DNA of 17,566 nt, taken from Chrysochromulina tobinii. Its lineage: Eukaryota; Haptophyta; Prymnesiales; Chrysochromulinaceae. The notes beneath the pieces are model-generated. The model saw nothing but the letters and a program-made list of their open reading frames with translations, ran no database searches and was not told the origin of the DNA. Position 1 is the stretch's first letter; each line of letters begins with the position of its first letter. The position numbers and the translations under genes are program-made. This document shows positions 1 through 7,910 of this stretch, piece by piece. The stretch is taken from the NCBI GenBank assembly GCA_001275005.1, contig JWZX01000402.1, positions 1-17,566 of the forward strand, read 5' to 3'.

Positions 1-1970
1 CCCGCCGCGCCCGCCGCGCCCGCCGCGCCCGCCGCGGCCGCGGCGCCGCCCTCGGCGCCCTCCTCCTCCCCCTCGTCGTCCTTGGGCGCATGCTCGCCGC
101 AGATGCCGAGGAGGCGCTGCACCTTGAGCACATTGCCGGAGCCCGCATACGCACAAGTCTCAAGGGTGAGCGCAAGGTACTCAGCCAGCGGCTCCTCAAG
201 CACCTTGGCGAGCTCGAGCGCGACCTCGACCGCCTGCTGCTTGCCAAGGTAGAGCAGACCGACGCCCAGGCAAATGAGGCGGGTCATCGAACTCCCCTTG
301 AGCGTTTCCACCGGCTTCTCCATGAGCAGCGTCATCAGCGCCTGAGAAATCTCCTCGTGGCACGAGCCTGCGAAGCACAGCCCGAGCGCGAGCGCAGCGA
401 TGGCGGCCACCTCGAGGGGCGTCTCGTCGTTGACGACCACGGGCAGCAGCGCCTCGAGCACCTCGTCCTTCTTGGCACCGGCGTATGCGAGCCCAAGGCC
501 GAAGATCGCTGCGGACTTGATGTGCACTGGATTGGTCCCCTCAGCGTACTCCGAGAGGAGAGCCAGTGCGGGATCGCACTCATTCCGAGTGCCGCACGAG
601 AGCACGCCAACAGCGAGCAGCGCGCCCGCCTTGATGTTCTCGTCTGTCGAGTAGAGGAACTTGTCGATCTGCGTGAGACCACCGTCGACGTCCCAGAGCA
701 GCAGCATACCGAGCGAGGCCGCCGCCGACATCATGCCGTGCTCCTTGTTCTTGTAGAGCCACTTGTTACCCTCGGTGAGCAGCAGCTTGTCCGTGCCGAA
801 CCCGACGTTGAGCAGCGCGTTCACAAAGGTCGCTGCGAGGTTCTGGCGCGCCGAGTCCACATTCGCCGCCCCCGCGGGCCGCTTCTCGAGGTGCGACTTG
901 TATACGTCCTCGGGCACCTTGGGCTCGATGACGTCGAGGTCGCGCGCGAGCTCGAGGTAATGCTCCGTCGTATGCGCGCCGTCCATGATGCGCGCGAGCT
1001 CGTCCTCGGCCTCGGGTCGGCTGCCGGCACGTGAGAGCATGTATGCCATCTGCTTCTGCACGAGCGGGTCCTCGCACGCGCCCAGCACCTCGGCCACGAG
1101 CTCATCCTCGCCCAGCCGGACCGCGAGCATCAGCGCCTCGGGATACCGCCCAAGCTTGCGCTGCACGTCGACAGCCACGTGAAGAACCATCGAGTCATCC
1201 GGCTCGGGGACGTACTGCGCGAGCTGCGAGAGGTACGCGCACAACCGCTCCACATTCGTCGCGTCGCTGTACTGCACCACCTCGGCCAGCCGCCCCACCT
1301 CCATGAGCAGATCGATGGCCTCCGCCTCCGCATTGTGTTTCATGAAGAAGGGGGTAATCTGCGCGAGGATCAGCGGCAGCAGCTCGTCCGCGGGCTTGGG
1401 TGGCGCGTCGCTCATCACTGCGTCGCCCCCCGCTGCCGCCTTCTTGGCGGCCTCAGCCGCCGCCTCCGCCTGCGTGAGACGGTCATTGTACTCGGCGCCG
1501 ATCTCTCCCGCGAGGTGGCGCACGTACTCGTGACCCCACGAGCCGAGGTCGTCGCGCGAGCCGAGCAGCTTGTAGTTCAGCGACTCGCGCACGCCGTCCT
1601 CGGCCATCGTCATCGCGAGCAGCGACAGCACGTCCGCGAGCATCGTCTTCGCGGGGCCTGGCGGCGCACTCGCATAAGTGACCTTGAGGGTGGGGTAGTG
1701 CGGCCGGAGGAACTTGAGTGGCTTGGGCACCGAAGTCATCGACGAGGTCGCGGTGCGTACCTCCTTGACCATCGTCTCGAGCGCGGTCAGCCGCAGCGCG
1801 GGCTCCGGGTCGGAGACGCGGGTCACGAGCAGCTCCATTTCCTCCTTGAGCGCCAAGTCCTCCTCGGACATGTCCTCCGCCTCCTCCTTCTTCTTCTTCT
1901 CCTCCTTGGTCAGAAGCTTGTCGTCGTCCTTGCCCTTGGGCGCCTTGGGCTTCTCAGCATTCTCCGCCAT
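1..1970 (-). CDS. RPN1: 26S proteasome regulatory subunit RPN1 (PSMD2 family), 3' end outside the window
   Basis: RPN1 is the large solenoid subunit of the 19S base. It docks ubiquitin receptors, shuttle factors and the deubiquitinase Ubp6/USP14. The minus strand is open without a stop from the ATG at 1968-1970 to the window edge, giving 656 codons. The lysine/glutamate-rich start leads into SEEDLALKEEMELLV. Family hallmarks follow in order: SMTSVPKPLKFLRPHY, LGSWGHEYVRHLAGE, HNAEAEAIDLLME, NYVPEP-like YVPEPDDS, VQKQMAYML, EPKVPEDVYKSHLE, GNKWLYKNKEHGMMSAAAS, LLLWDVDGGLTQIDK, RNECDPALALLSEY, FGLGLAYAG and YAGSGNVLKVQRLL. The reading ends in an acidic stretch and an Ala/Gly run, where other RPN1 proteins have a charged variable loop. 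About 250 C-terminal residues are missing compared with the roughly 900-residue family length. No intron is needed. It is divergent from the next gene. Confidence 0.97.
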   Translation of the reverse strand, partial: MAENAEKPKAPKGKDDDKLLTKEEKKKKEEAEDMSEEDLALKEEMELLVTRVSDPEPALRLTALETMVKEVRTATSSMTSVPKPLKFLRPHYPTLKVTYASAPPGPAKTMLADVLSLLAMTMAEDGVRESLNYKLLGSRDDLGSWGHEYVRHLAGEIGAEYNDRLTQAEAAAEAAKKAAAGGDAVMSDAPPKPADELLPLILAQITPFFMKHNAEAEAIDLLMEVGRLAEVVQYSDATNVERLCAYLSQLAQYVPEPDDSMVLHVAVDVQRKLGRYPEALMLAVRLGEDELVAEVLGACEDPLVQKQMAYMLSRAGSRPEAEDELARIMDGAHTTEHYLELARDLDVIEPKVPEDVYKSHLEKRPAGAANVDSARQNLAATFVNALLNVGFGTDKLLLTEGNKWLYKNKEHGMMSAAASLGMLLLWDVDGGLTQIDKFLYSTDENIKAGALLAVGVLSCGTRNECDPALALLSEYAEGTNPVHIKSAAIFGLGLAYAGAKKDEVLEALLPVVVNDETPLEVAAIAALALGLCFAGSCHEEISQALMTLLMEKPVETLKGSSMTRLICLGVGLLYLGKQQAVEVALELAKVLEEPLAEYLALTLETCAYAGSGNVLKVQRLLGICGEHAPKDDEGEEEGAEGGAAAAAGAAGAAGAA

Positions 1971-2202
1971 GCTCAAAGACGAGGACCTTCGGCTTCTCGG
2001 CCGCGAGCGGCGACAGTCACGCGCGCAGCGCGCTGGTCAGCGTTCACACTTCGTTGCCTGTCTCGAAACTTGTCTCGAAAACGCAGTCATCATCGACGGG
2101 ACTGCGGCGCCAGATGCGAGGGCGCCCACTGAATGACATCTGCAATTTTAACCATGTACGCCGTTCACGAGAACTTCGTCGCATGCGTAGCCAGCTCCCT
2201 CG
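1971..2202. promoter_or_regulatory. Divergent intergenic region between RPN1 and the glycosyltransferase-like gene
   Basis: This 232-bp interval separates two divergent start codons, so it should hold both 5' leaders and both promoters. A 10-bp direct repeat, TGTCTCGAAA, occurs at 2059-2068 and 2071-2080 with a 12-bp period. An AT-rich patch (GCAATTTTAACC, about 2140-2152) lies roughly 55 bp upstream of the plus-strand ATG. No clear TATA box is visible. The promoter role is inferred from position only. Confidence 0.4.
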
Positions 2203-3381
2203 ATGGAGGGTCTGGAGGGCGACATGAGGTCTCTTCCCACGGGCCTACGATACACGAATGCGACACACAGACGCGGCCGACGAAGCCAGCACCATGCCCT
2301 GGCATTGAGGACCGCGCGGCGCTCGTCGGCCTCCAATGCGTCGACCATGCTTGTGATGATCATCGGCTCGCTGCGCGGCGGCGATCGCACATGGCATTCT
2401 CTGCAACGCAACATGCTCCGTCCCAACAATGCTGACCTCGCACTTCTCGTGGCGCCCGGAGCGAAGCGCACGTATCTTCACCGGATCGCTACGCACATAT
2501 GGGACTCGCATGAGTTTTCGGACTGGTCGCTTGCTCTCGACGGTATCGCGGGTGAGCTCGGCCTCAACCAGACGTCCTGGCGTAAGTTTGTCACGCCGAG
2601 CGTCCGCTTGTGCTGCAAGAAGGATCGCTCGTGCTGCATGCGGCCCCAGTTCCTCGGCCCGATCCGCTGGTCGGCCACTGTCAACCTGGTCATGCGCTGG
2701 CAGCTCAAGAAGCGGCTCCTTGCCGACGAGTTGACGAGCCGCTATGAGCGCTTTGTGATCACGCGCTCGGACCAGTTCTACGCCTGCCCGCTCACGAGCG
2801 CGTCGCTTGATGCGCAGTACGTGTGGATCCCGGGGGGCGAGGACTACTACGGGGTGACCGACCGCTTCGTCATCTGCAGCCGCGCCGATGTGCTTGGGTG
2901 CCTCTCCATTGTCGACGGCTTCCTGCATCAGCCGTGGGCGTACGATCCAACGGCGAACCCGGAGCGGTACTTCAAGCATCGGCTGATCGAGCAAGGGCTT
3001 TGGTCGCGCGTGCGCCGCTTCCCGCGCCAGATGTTCACCGCCACGGCGCCTGGCGACCAGACGCGAGGCTTTGCAGATGTGTCGAAGATGCCCGATCCCA
3101 CCTGGGGCGTCCATTTCAAATACGAACGCGAATACGTGCGTGCCAAGTGGGGATGCGGCATGTGCGCCGAGGGCAGCCGGACGCCCTTCTGCTGCGGCCA
3201 CATCGGCACCGCGTGGGTGCGTGAGCTTGCCGACCGGACGGGTATTCGCACGCAAACTTGGGACGAGCAAGGACATTGCCGGATGCTCAGATGGGTCTAT
3301 GTCCTCGCGGCCGTTGCGGCCGCGAGCGTTGCTGGGGTGCTTGTCGTCGTCGTCCGACGAGCTACCGTGTATTTAACATAG
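2203..3381 (+). CDS. Putative glycosyltransferase-like protein with a C-terminal membrane anchor
   Basis: The frame encodes 392 residues from the ATG at 2203. The first 48 residues are Arg/Ser-rich and look uncoded or disordered. A second ATG at 2347 starts directly at MLVMIIGSLRGGDRTW and may be the true start. The pattern of a hydrophobic strand ending in GSLRGG, then ADLALLV, then YERFVITRSDQFYACP (about 181-196), then VWIPGGEDYYGVTDRFVIC (about 207-225) resembles a family of uncharacterised glycosyltransferase-like proteins that I recall from algae and large algal viruses. Assignment is from memory of motifs, not a search. RSD may be the metal/sugar-binding acidic motif, which is an inference. 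Cysteines are frequent (CC at 137-138, 144-145, 330-331). A hydrophobic segment at about 363-385 followed by RRATVYLT suggests a tail anchor, which is unusual because Golgi glycosyltransferases normally carry an N-terminal type II anchor. It is convergent with the TPR-CS gene. Confidence 0.6.
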   Translation: MEGLEGDMRSLPTGLRYTNATHRRGRRSQHHALALRTARRSSASNASTMLVMIIGSLRGGDRTWHSLQRNMLRPNNADLALLVAPGAKRTYLHRIATHIWDSHEFSDWSLALDGIAGELGLNQTSWRKFVTPSVRLCCKKDRSCCMRPQFLGPIRWSATVNLVMRWQLKKRLLADELTSRYERFVITRSDQFYACPLTSASLDAQYVWIPGGEDYYGVTDRFVICSRADVLGCLSIVDGFLHQPWAYDPTANPERYFKHRLIEQGLWSRVRRFPRQMFTATAPGDQTRGFADVSKMPDPTWGVHFKYEREYVRAKWGCGMCAEGSRTPFCCGHIGTAWVRELADRTGIRTQTWDEQGHCRMLRWVYVLAAVAAASVAGVLVVVVRRATVYLT

Positions 3382-3958
3382 ATGCAGAGTAGCTTTGGAG
3401 TAGCAGTAGTTCTCGACTCTCTCTGTCCGCGCGCGGCGCGCAGGCGTGGAGGCGAGGTTACGTATACCGATTTTCGCCTAGGAAGCGGGGCCGCGGGGGC
3501 CGCGCGCGGGGCGCTGCGGCCAGCGCTATTTTATTTTCCTGGCCTAGCGCGCGGGGGGCATGGGGCCTCTAGAGATAATCATACAGTAGGCGGACGGGGA
3601 CGGACACGTATTTCAAGCACCTAGCACGCAACAAGTTGGCACGCAACGGCTCAGCACAGCGTCGTCCTGAGCAAACCCGCAACCAGTAACTACGCCTGCA
3701 TTCGCTACGGCTGCGCAAACTACGTATCAGGCGCGGGCCCGGCATGGGGCCCCGGGGAATACGCGCCCCGCGCTAAAGCCTACAAGGAATAAACGGGACG
3801 AAAAGAAGATATCATCAGATCGCAGATGTTCGCTAGTTGAGTCGATTAGGACGGGAGGCGGAGTGGCGTTGAATCGGGTTGATCGGGTTGATTTGGCCAA
3901 TTTTGGATCCCGCGATCCAAATTTGGAACCCGCGACCGCTCGACGTCGAAATCGCCGC
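3382..3958. other. Convergent 3' intergenic region
   Basis: This 577-bp stretch lies between two converging stop codons and should hold both 3' UTRs and polyadenylation sites. I see no convincing gene. It contains very G-rich tracts (about 3484-3520 and 3550-3567), the 10-mer GCATGGGGCC at 3558-3567 and again at 3742-3751, and GCGCTA...TAGCGC pairing around an AT-rich TTTTATTTT core (about 3522-3550). A strong hairpin near the minus-strand stop is listed separately. No TGTAA or AATAAA was recognised as an obvious polyadenylation signal on the plus strand. Confidence 0.5.
3897..3926. repeat. Inverted repeat (13-bp arms, 4-nt loop) just 3' of the TPR-CS gene
   Basis: The arms CCAATTTTGGATC (3897-3909) and GATCCAAATTTGG (3914-3926) are complementary except at one position, around the loop CCGC. 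It sits 33-62 nt past the minus-strand stop codon, so it would fold in that gene's 3' UTR. A role in 3'-end formation or transcript stability is inferred from position only. Confidence 0.65.
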
Positions 3959-6043
3959 TCACACTGTCTCTCTGAGCATGCGCAGCGCAGGCAGCGCGTC
4001 CTCGAGGCGCTTGCCGTCAAGGCCGTACTTGGGCGCGATGCGACCCTGGTACGGGCGCGGCTGCGGCGGTGCCGAGGGCTTGAGCTTGGAAGGCTCGGCG
4101 AGCGAGTAGCCGTCGTAGTTGTCCTCGAAGCCCATCTCGGAATTCTTCCAGCCCTGCGGCAGCGGCCGCTCGAAGTCCTTGTCGTGCACGCGGCACTCGC
4201 AGAAGAAGCGCACGTCTTTGTCGCAGAGCGGGCACAGGTTGGCCTCCTTCTCCAACTTCTCCTTCTCCTTCCGCTGAGCCTCCGCGATCTTGTTACGCAG
4301 CTTGATCTCAAACGGCACGTCGTAGTAATTGGCCGCGATCATGCCACGCTCCACATACTGGTCGTGCTTGAAGAGCCGTCCCCAGTGCGAGTCGGCCCCC
4401 TTGCCCCGGGCGCCATTGTACAGGAGCAAGTTCTCCTTGATGCACGTGATCATGATGCAGGTGCCGTCGGTGGTCCACGTGGAGGTGTTCGGATTGATGG
4501 GCTCCTCGAGCTCGCCTGCCATGAAGATCTCTTTTGAGCGCACCGCCTGCACGTGCAGCAGCCGGCGCGCGAAGCTCACCTTGATCTCGTGGCCGCGGCA
4601 CAGCTCCGTGGGCACCTTGTATGGGATCACACTCACCTCGGACGCGGTCTGCATCCAGCGGGCCGCTGGCGTCTGCACCCACACCGGCTCCGGCTCGTCG
4701 TCGTTGTGGACGCGCTGCATGCCAAAGGACAACGGCTCGAAATGGTCCGCTTTGTGAGCCCGCCCATCCTCGTGCACTAGCGTGTAGTTACGCGGCGGCA
4801 GCGTGAGGCGCGTCTCGCCGTCTGAGGTCTCAGGCACCCAGCGAGAGTCGTCCAGCAGGGCGGCGTCGCGCTTCGCCTCCTCGTCCTCGTCGCCGCTGTC
4901 TGAGAACTCGGTCACTGAAGAGTCTCCGCCATCGCTGTCTTCATCCGATCCCTTCGGTGCCACCTCCTCGACGTTGTCCTCGAGCACCAAGGAACGTCCT
5001 CTCTCCCTCTCGTCTGCATTCTCTTCGAGCACCAGCCCACTCTCCCTCTCGTCTGCATTCTCTTCGAGCACCAGCCCAGAGGCGCCGCCGCCCTCGCAGC
5101 CGCCGGCCTCCCGGCCGGCCGCCGGCGCCGCCGTGCTGCGTGCTGCGCCGCCTGACTCATCGGGCGGTTCCACACCGGGCATATAGGTGAGTGCGAACTC
5201 AACGCCAGCCGGTGGGCGCAGATTGTCACGATACTCGCGCTCGAAGGCCTCCGCGAGCACGCCGCCCCACTGGGAGATGTCCTTGATCTTGCCCGCCCTC
5301 TTCGCGGCCTGCTTGGCCTGGTACTTGGCCTCCTCATACGCGTCCGATGCTTGGCGGATGGTCGTGCGCTTGCGCGCCTTGGCGAGCTTCTCCTGCTGGG
5401 CGTACCACTCGTCGCGCTTCGTGCGCGCGACCGCAAGGGCCTTCTGCGCGTCCGCATTCTCCGGTTCGAGCTCGCATGCCCTCACGAAAGCTGCTACCGC
5501 CTCGTCGTGCCGCTGGTTGAGTTGCAAGCTCATGCCTAGCCGGTAGCGCCCCTTGCTCCAGTCGGGCGCGAGCTCGACAGCGCGCTCGGCATCGCGCAGT
5601 GCGTCCTCGTTCTTGCCCAACTTGATGTATGTCTGGCACCGGTTGCCGACCAGCACGTGGCTGTTGGGCGTCGCCTCAATTGCGTGTGTGTACTCAATGT
5701 ATGCCGTGCGGTAGTTGCGATTCTTGTAGGCGGAATCTGCGCGGCCCTTGTAGACAGCGGCTCGCTCCTCGGGCGGCAGCAGCCGCACGTCGTACTGGCG
5801 TCGGGCAGCCAGGTGCTCGGGCGAGTTGGGGTCGTAGCCCTCCTCAATCGCTGGCACGTGCTCCTGCGGCAGGCAACGGCAGTGCGAGCAGCGCAGCGGC
5901 GCGATGTCCGCCGCATCGGCAGGCACGCCGTTCGCGACGTACTCGAGGCACGTCGCGTTGCGCTTGCACCAGCCACGGAAGCATCCAAACGTGTCGTACC
6001 CCATGTGAATGGCTCGCAGGTGCCCGATGTGTCGAGCAAACAT
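3959..6043 (-). CDS. TPR-CS domain co-chaperone-like protein with two Cys/His clusters
   Basis: The frame encodes 694 residues from the ATG at 6041-6043; a longer reading would start at GTG, 6097. An N-terminal Cys cluster (C21, C26, C32, C52, C55, C57, H62) looks zinc-binding. Three TPR motifs follow (about 94-207). Aligned by eye to HOP TPR1, four of five carboxylate-clamp residues are present (K99, N134, K164, R168), while the second is Asp103 instead of Asn. This supports binding of Hsp70/Hsp90 EEVD tails. A basic helix, an acidic Ser-rich linker and tandem SGLVLEENADERE repeats lead to a CS/NudC-like domain (about 455-577; WVQTPAARWMQTASEVSVI, FMAGELEEPIN, STWTTDGTCIMI). A C-terminal coil and a second cluster, CPLC-x7-CEC-x2-H (C604, C607, C615, C617, H620), follow. 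The TPR-then-CS order recalls SGT1, but no SGS domain is visible. It may instead be an axonemal dynein assembly-type factor. Confidence 0.85.
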   Translation of the reverse strand: MFARHIGHLRAIHMGYDTFGCFRGWCKRNATCLEYVANGVPADAADIAPLRCSHCRCLPQEHVPAIEEGYDPNSPEHLAARRQYDVRLLPPEERAAVYKGRADSAYKNRNYRTAYIEYTHAIEATPNSHVLVGNRCQTYIKLGKNEDALRDAERAVELAPDWSKGRYRLGMSLQLNQRHDEAVAAFVRACELEPENADAQKALAVARTKRDEWYAQQEKLAKARKRTTIRQASDAYEEAKYQAKQAAKRAGKIKDISQWGGVLAEAFEREYRDNLRPPAGVEFALTYMPGVEPPDESGGAARSTAAPAAGREAGGCEGGGASGLVLEENADERESGLVLEENADERERGRSLVLEDNVEEVAPKGSDEDSDGGDSSVTEFSDSGDEDEEAKRDAALLDDSRWVPETSDGETRLTLPPRNYTLVHEDGRAHKADHFEPLSFGMQRVHNDDEPEPVWVQTPAARWMQTASEVSVIPYKVPTELCRGHEIKVSFARRLLHVQAVRSKEIFMAGELEEPINPNTSTWTTDGTCIMITCIKENLLLYNGARGKGADSHWGRLFKHDQYVERGMIAANYYDVPFEIKLRNKIAEAQRKEKEKLEKEANLCPLCDKDVRFFCECRVHDKDFERPLPQGWKNSEMGFEDNYDGYSLAEPSKLKPSAPPQPRPYQGRIAPKYGLDGKRLEDALPALRMLRETV
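5001..5078 (-). repeat. Perfect 39-bp tandem duplication in the TPR-CS coding region
   Basis: Two identical 39-bp units (5001-5039 and 5040-5078) encode two copies of SGLVLEENADERE in the acidic linker between the TPR and CS domains. A third, diverged copy (SLVLEDNVEE) lies just downstream in the protein, at about 4960-4990. The unit keeps the frame. Perfect identity suggests recent duplication or ongoing length variation. Confidence 0.9.
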
Positions 6044-6389
6044 CTCGTCTTCCCACAGACCGCTGCTGCTGCTGTTCAACACAACGCGCGCACACACTCC
6101 GGACCCCCAAGCACGAGGGCCACGGTCGCTATGGACGGAGGTGTGGCCGACACAGCCCGTGCTAACACAACACCCGTATTAACACAGGCCGTTAATCGGC
6201 GGAGCTTGGGGGAAGAGCGGACACGCTCCCGGTGTCATTACACGCTTTTACCGGTAGGTCACGTGGTCGTGTGAACGTTAACACGACAGACGCGACCACC
6301 GGTGCGAGCGACGGCACTGTGTGTGCTTGTTGCATGTGCTTGTACGGTCGGGTCTTCACGAGCACGAGGAATCGCCGAACCAGGCCCAC
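6044..6389. promoter_or_regulatory. Divergent intergenic region between the TPR-CS gene and the kinase gene
   Basis: This 346-bp interval separates two divergent ATG codons and should hold both promoters and leaders. The hexamer TAACAC occurs three times (6163-6168, 6180-6185, 6279-6284). A palindromic CACGTG (G-box/E-box core) is at 6260-6265. Both flanking reading frames extend some way into the interval, starting at GTG codons (6097 minus, 6321 plus), so upstream non-ATG initiation cannot be excluded. Regulatory roles are inferred from position. Confidence 0.4.
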
Positions 6390-7910
6390 ATGATTGCGCG
6401 GTTAACGCCGCGCTCTCCATCGCCGCCTCTGCTCCTCCAGAGTGTAGAGTGCCGCGAGAGTGCACATGATGCACGCCCACCAAGCCGCCGCTTCCATGGC
6501 GACACTGAGGCCGCGGAAGAGTGGCTGCTCGGCAACCACATAGACGCAACTTTTGGCGGGCTAACGCTGCTGCACTGGGCCATCTCGTGGAGCGACGTGG
6601 CCCTGGTGGAGCTGCTTCTCGAACGACGAGCTGATACAAATTGCGTCACGAACGACGGCAAGTTCGCTCTACTGTGTGCGGTCAATGCCCAGCGCTCCCT
6701 GGCGCTCGTTGGCTTATTGATCAAGCACGCAGCCTCACTCGACACACATGACGACGCAGGCTGCACGGCTCTGATGCATGCGTGCGCACACGGCAAGGGC
6801 AAGGTAAAGATATCACCTTCCCAGTATGAGGACAGCGCGAGGGTGGTCGAACTGCTCATGGCTGCTGGCGCCGACTTTCGCATCCGTGACAAATCGGGCA
6901 AGAGCGCCATGGGTTATGCGTGGCCCAACCTGTGCTTGTGCCCCGGAGAGGATGGAGCCGTCGTAAAGCGGCTGATTGGCGCGAGGGCGGACGTGGACGA
7001 GCGCCATCTGGGTGTGACGCTGGCGTTGCATGCGGCGCGCAGAGCGCATGTCAGCCTCTTCCGCTTTTGCCTTGACGCCGGCGCCGACATCAGCGCGCAA
7101 GTCGTTGACAACAAGGGCCGTAACGTACTTGAGATGATGGTCGCAGATTGCGATGAGACCTGCGACGAGTACATGGATGGGACGCCGTGGCAGGCCCTTC
7201 TCCCTGCATTGGCCGGCGAGTACGCGCAAATCAAAGCATTGGTCCTCGACAAGATTCAGTCGATCATCCACTCCGAGAACTTGTCCCCGACCAAGAGGCA
7301 GATGGCGCTCGGATGGGCCGCCCAACTTCAGGCAGTGAGTCCGTCAGAGCCGGCCGCGGCTGCAGCGAGCCCGGCTCTGCCTGGTGGCTTTCAGGTCGGA
7401 GACGTTGTGTGGACGTCGGCGGACTTGTTGAGTTCAGTTGGCAGCGCCAACCTCAAGGAAACTCTGGTCTATGCTGGCTGCCGTGGAACCGTCTTGGGGC
7501 CCAACAGCCGTGATGCCGCTCGGATGAGAGTCAAATTTGAGCAGGCTGGGAACGGCACTGGCACCATACATGTGAATGTGTTGCCTGCCTCCCACGTGAC
7601 ACGAGCACCGCCCCTGAAGAGAGGGGGGCTCGCGGTGGGCGACGCTTGCTGGGCGGCGCGCGATTTATACATCGACTTGAATTCATTGACCGGAGCTATG
7701 GGCGTTGATCGGAACGCGCGGGGCTCGCGTCGCGGGTACCGCGTCGCGGCACTCACACGTGGCACCGTGATAGGACTTCCCATAGGCCGCGGCGTTGTCA
7801 ATTCGCTGCGGAAAGTGGCGGTGGCCGTGCTCTTTGAACGCGACCACCATTTCACGCAAGGGAACGTGGGGAGCGTGATTGCGCGGCGTGAGCTTAGCCA
7901 GCGGCTCGCA
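6390..7910 (+). other. N-terminal ankyrin block and two SH3/KOW-like modules of the giant kinase
   Basis: Numbering is from the ATG at 6390. About five ankyrin-like repeats span residues 56-252, with recognisable cores such as LTLLHWAISWSDVALVELLL, GCTALMHACAHG, VVELLMAAGADFRIRDKSGK and LDAGADI. An Ala/Pro linker follows. Two related modules then occur at about 333-405 and 413-505. Each has a VGD-x-W...DL start, a central RGTVLG or RGTVIG turn, a VKFE or VLFE strand and a closing strand (VNVLPASHVTR, VIARRELSQR). They look like small beta-barrels of the SH3/KOW type that have duplicated. The family name is an inference. Ankyrin repeats usually mediate protein binding. Confidence 0.7.

Noticed and set aside
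1179-2132. 317-codon plus-strand frame opposite RPN1, and a similar one at 90-1034
   Set aside because: They are the complement of unmistakable RPN1 coding sequence and consist of Arg/Leu/His-rich nonsense.
2245-3276. 343-codon minus-strand reading frame opposite the glycosyltransferase-like gene
   Set aside because: It is a long antisense frame expected in GC-rich coding DNA; its translation has no domain pattern, while the plus-strand frame has clear motifs.
5001-5078. CRISPR-like array from the paired 39-bp repeats
   Set aside because: The units are directly adjacent with no spacers, in frame within a eukaryotic coding region.
6044-6097. GTG at 6097 as the start of the TPR-CS protein (and GTG 6321 for the kinase, TTG 17479 for NFU)
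   Set aside because: Non-ATG starts are uncommon for nuclear genes, and in-frame ATG codons lie shortly downstream, before the first recognisable domain or targeting peptide.
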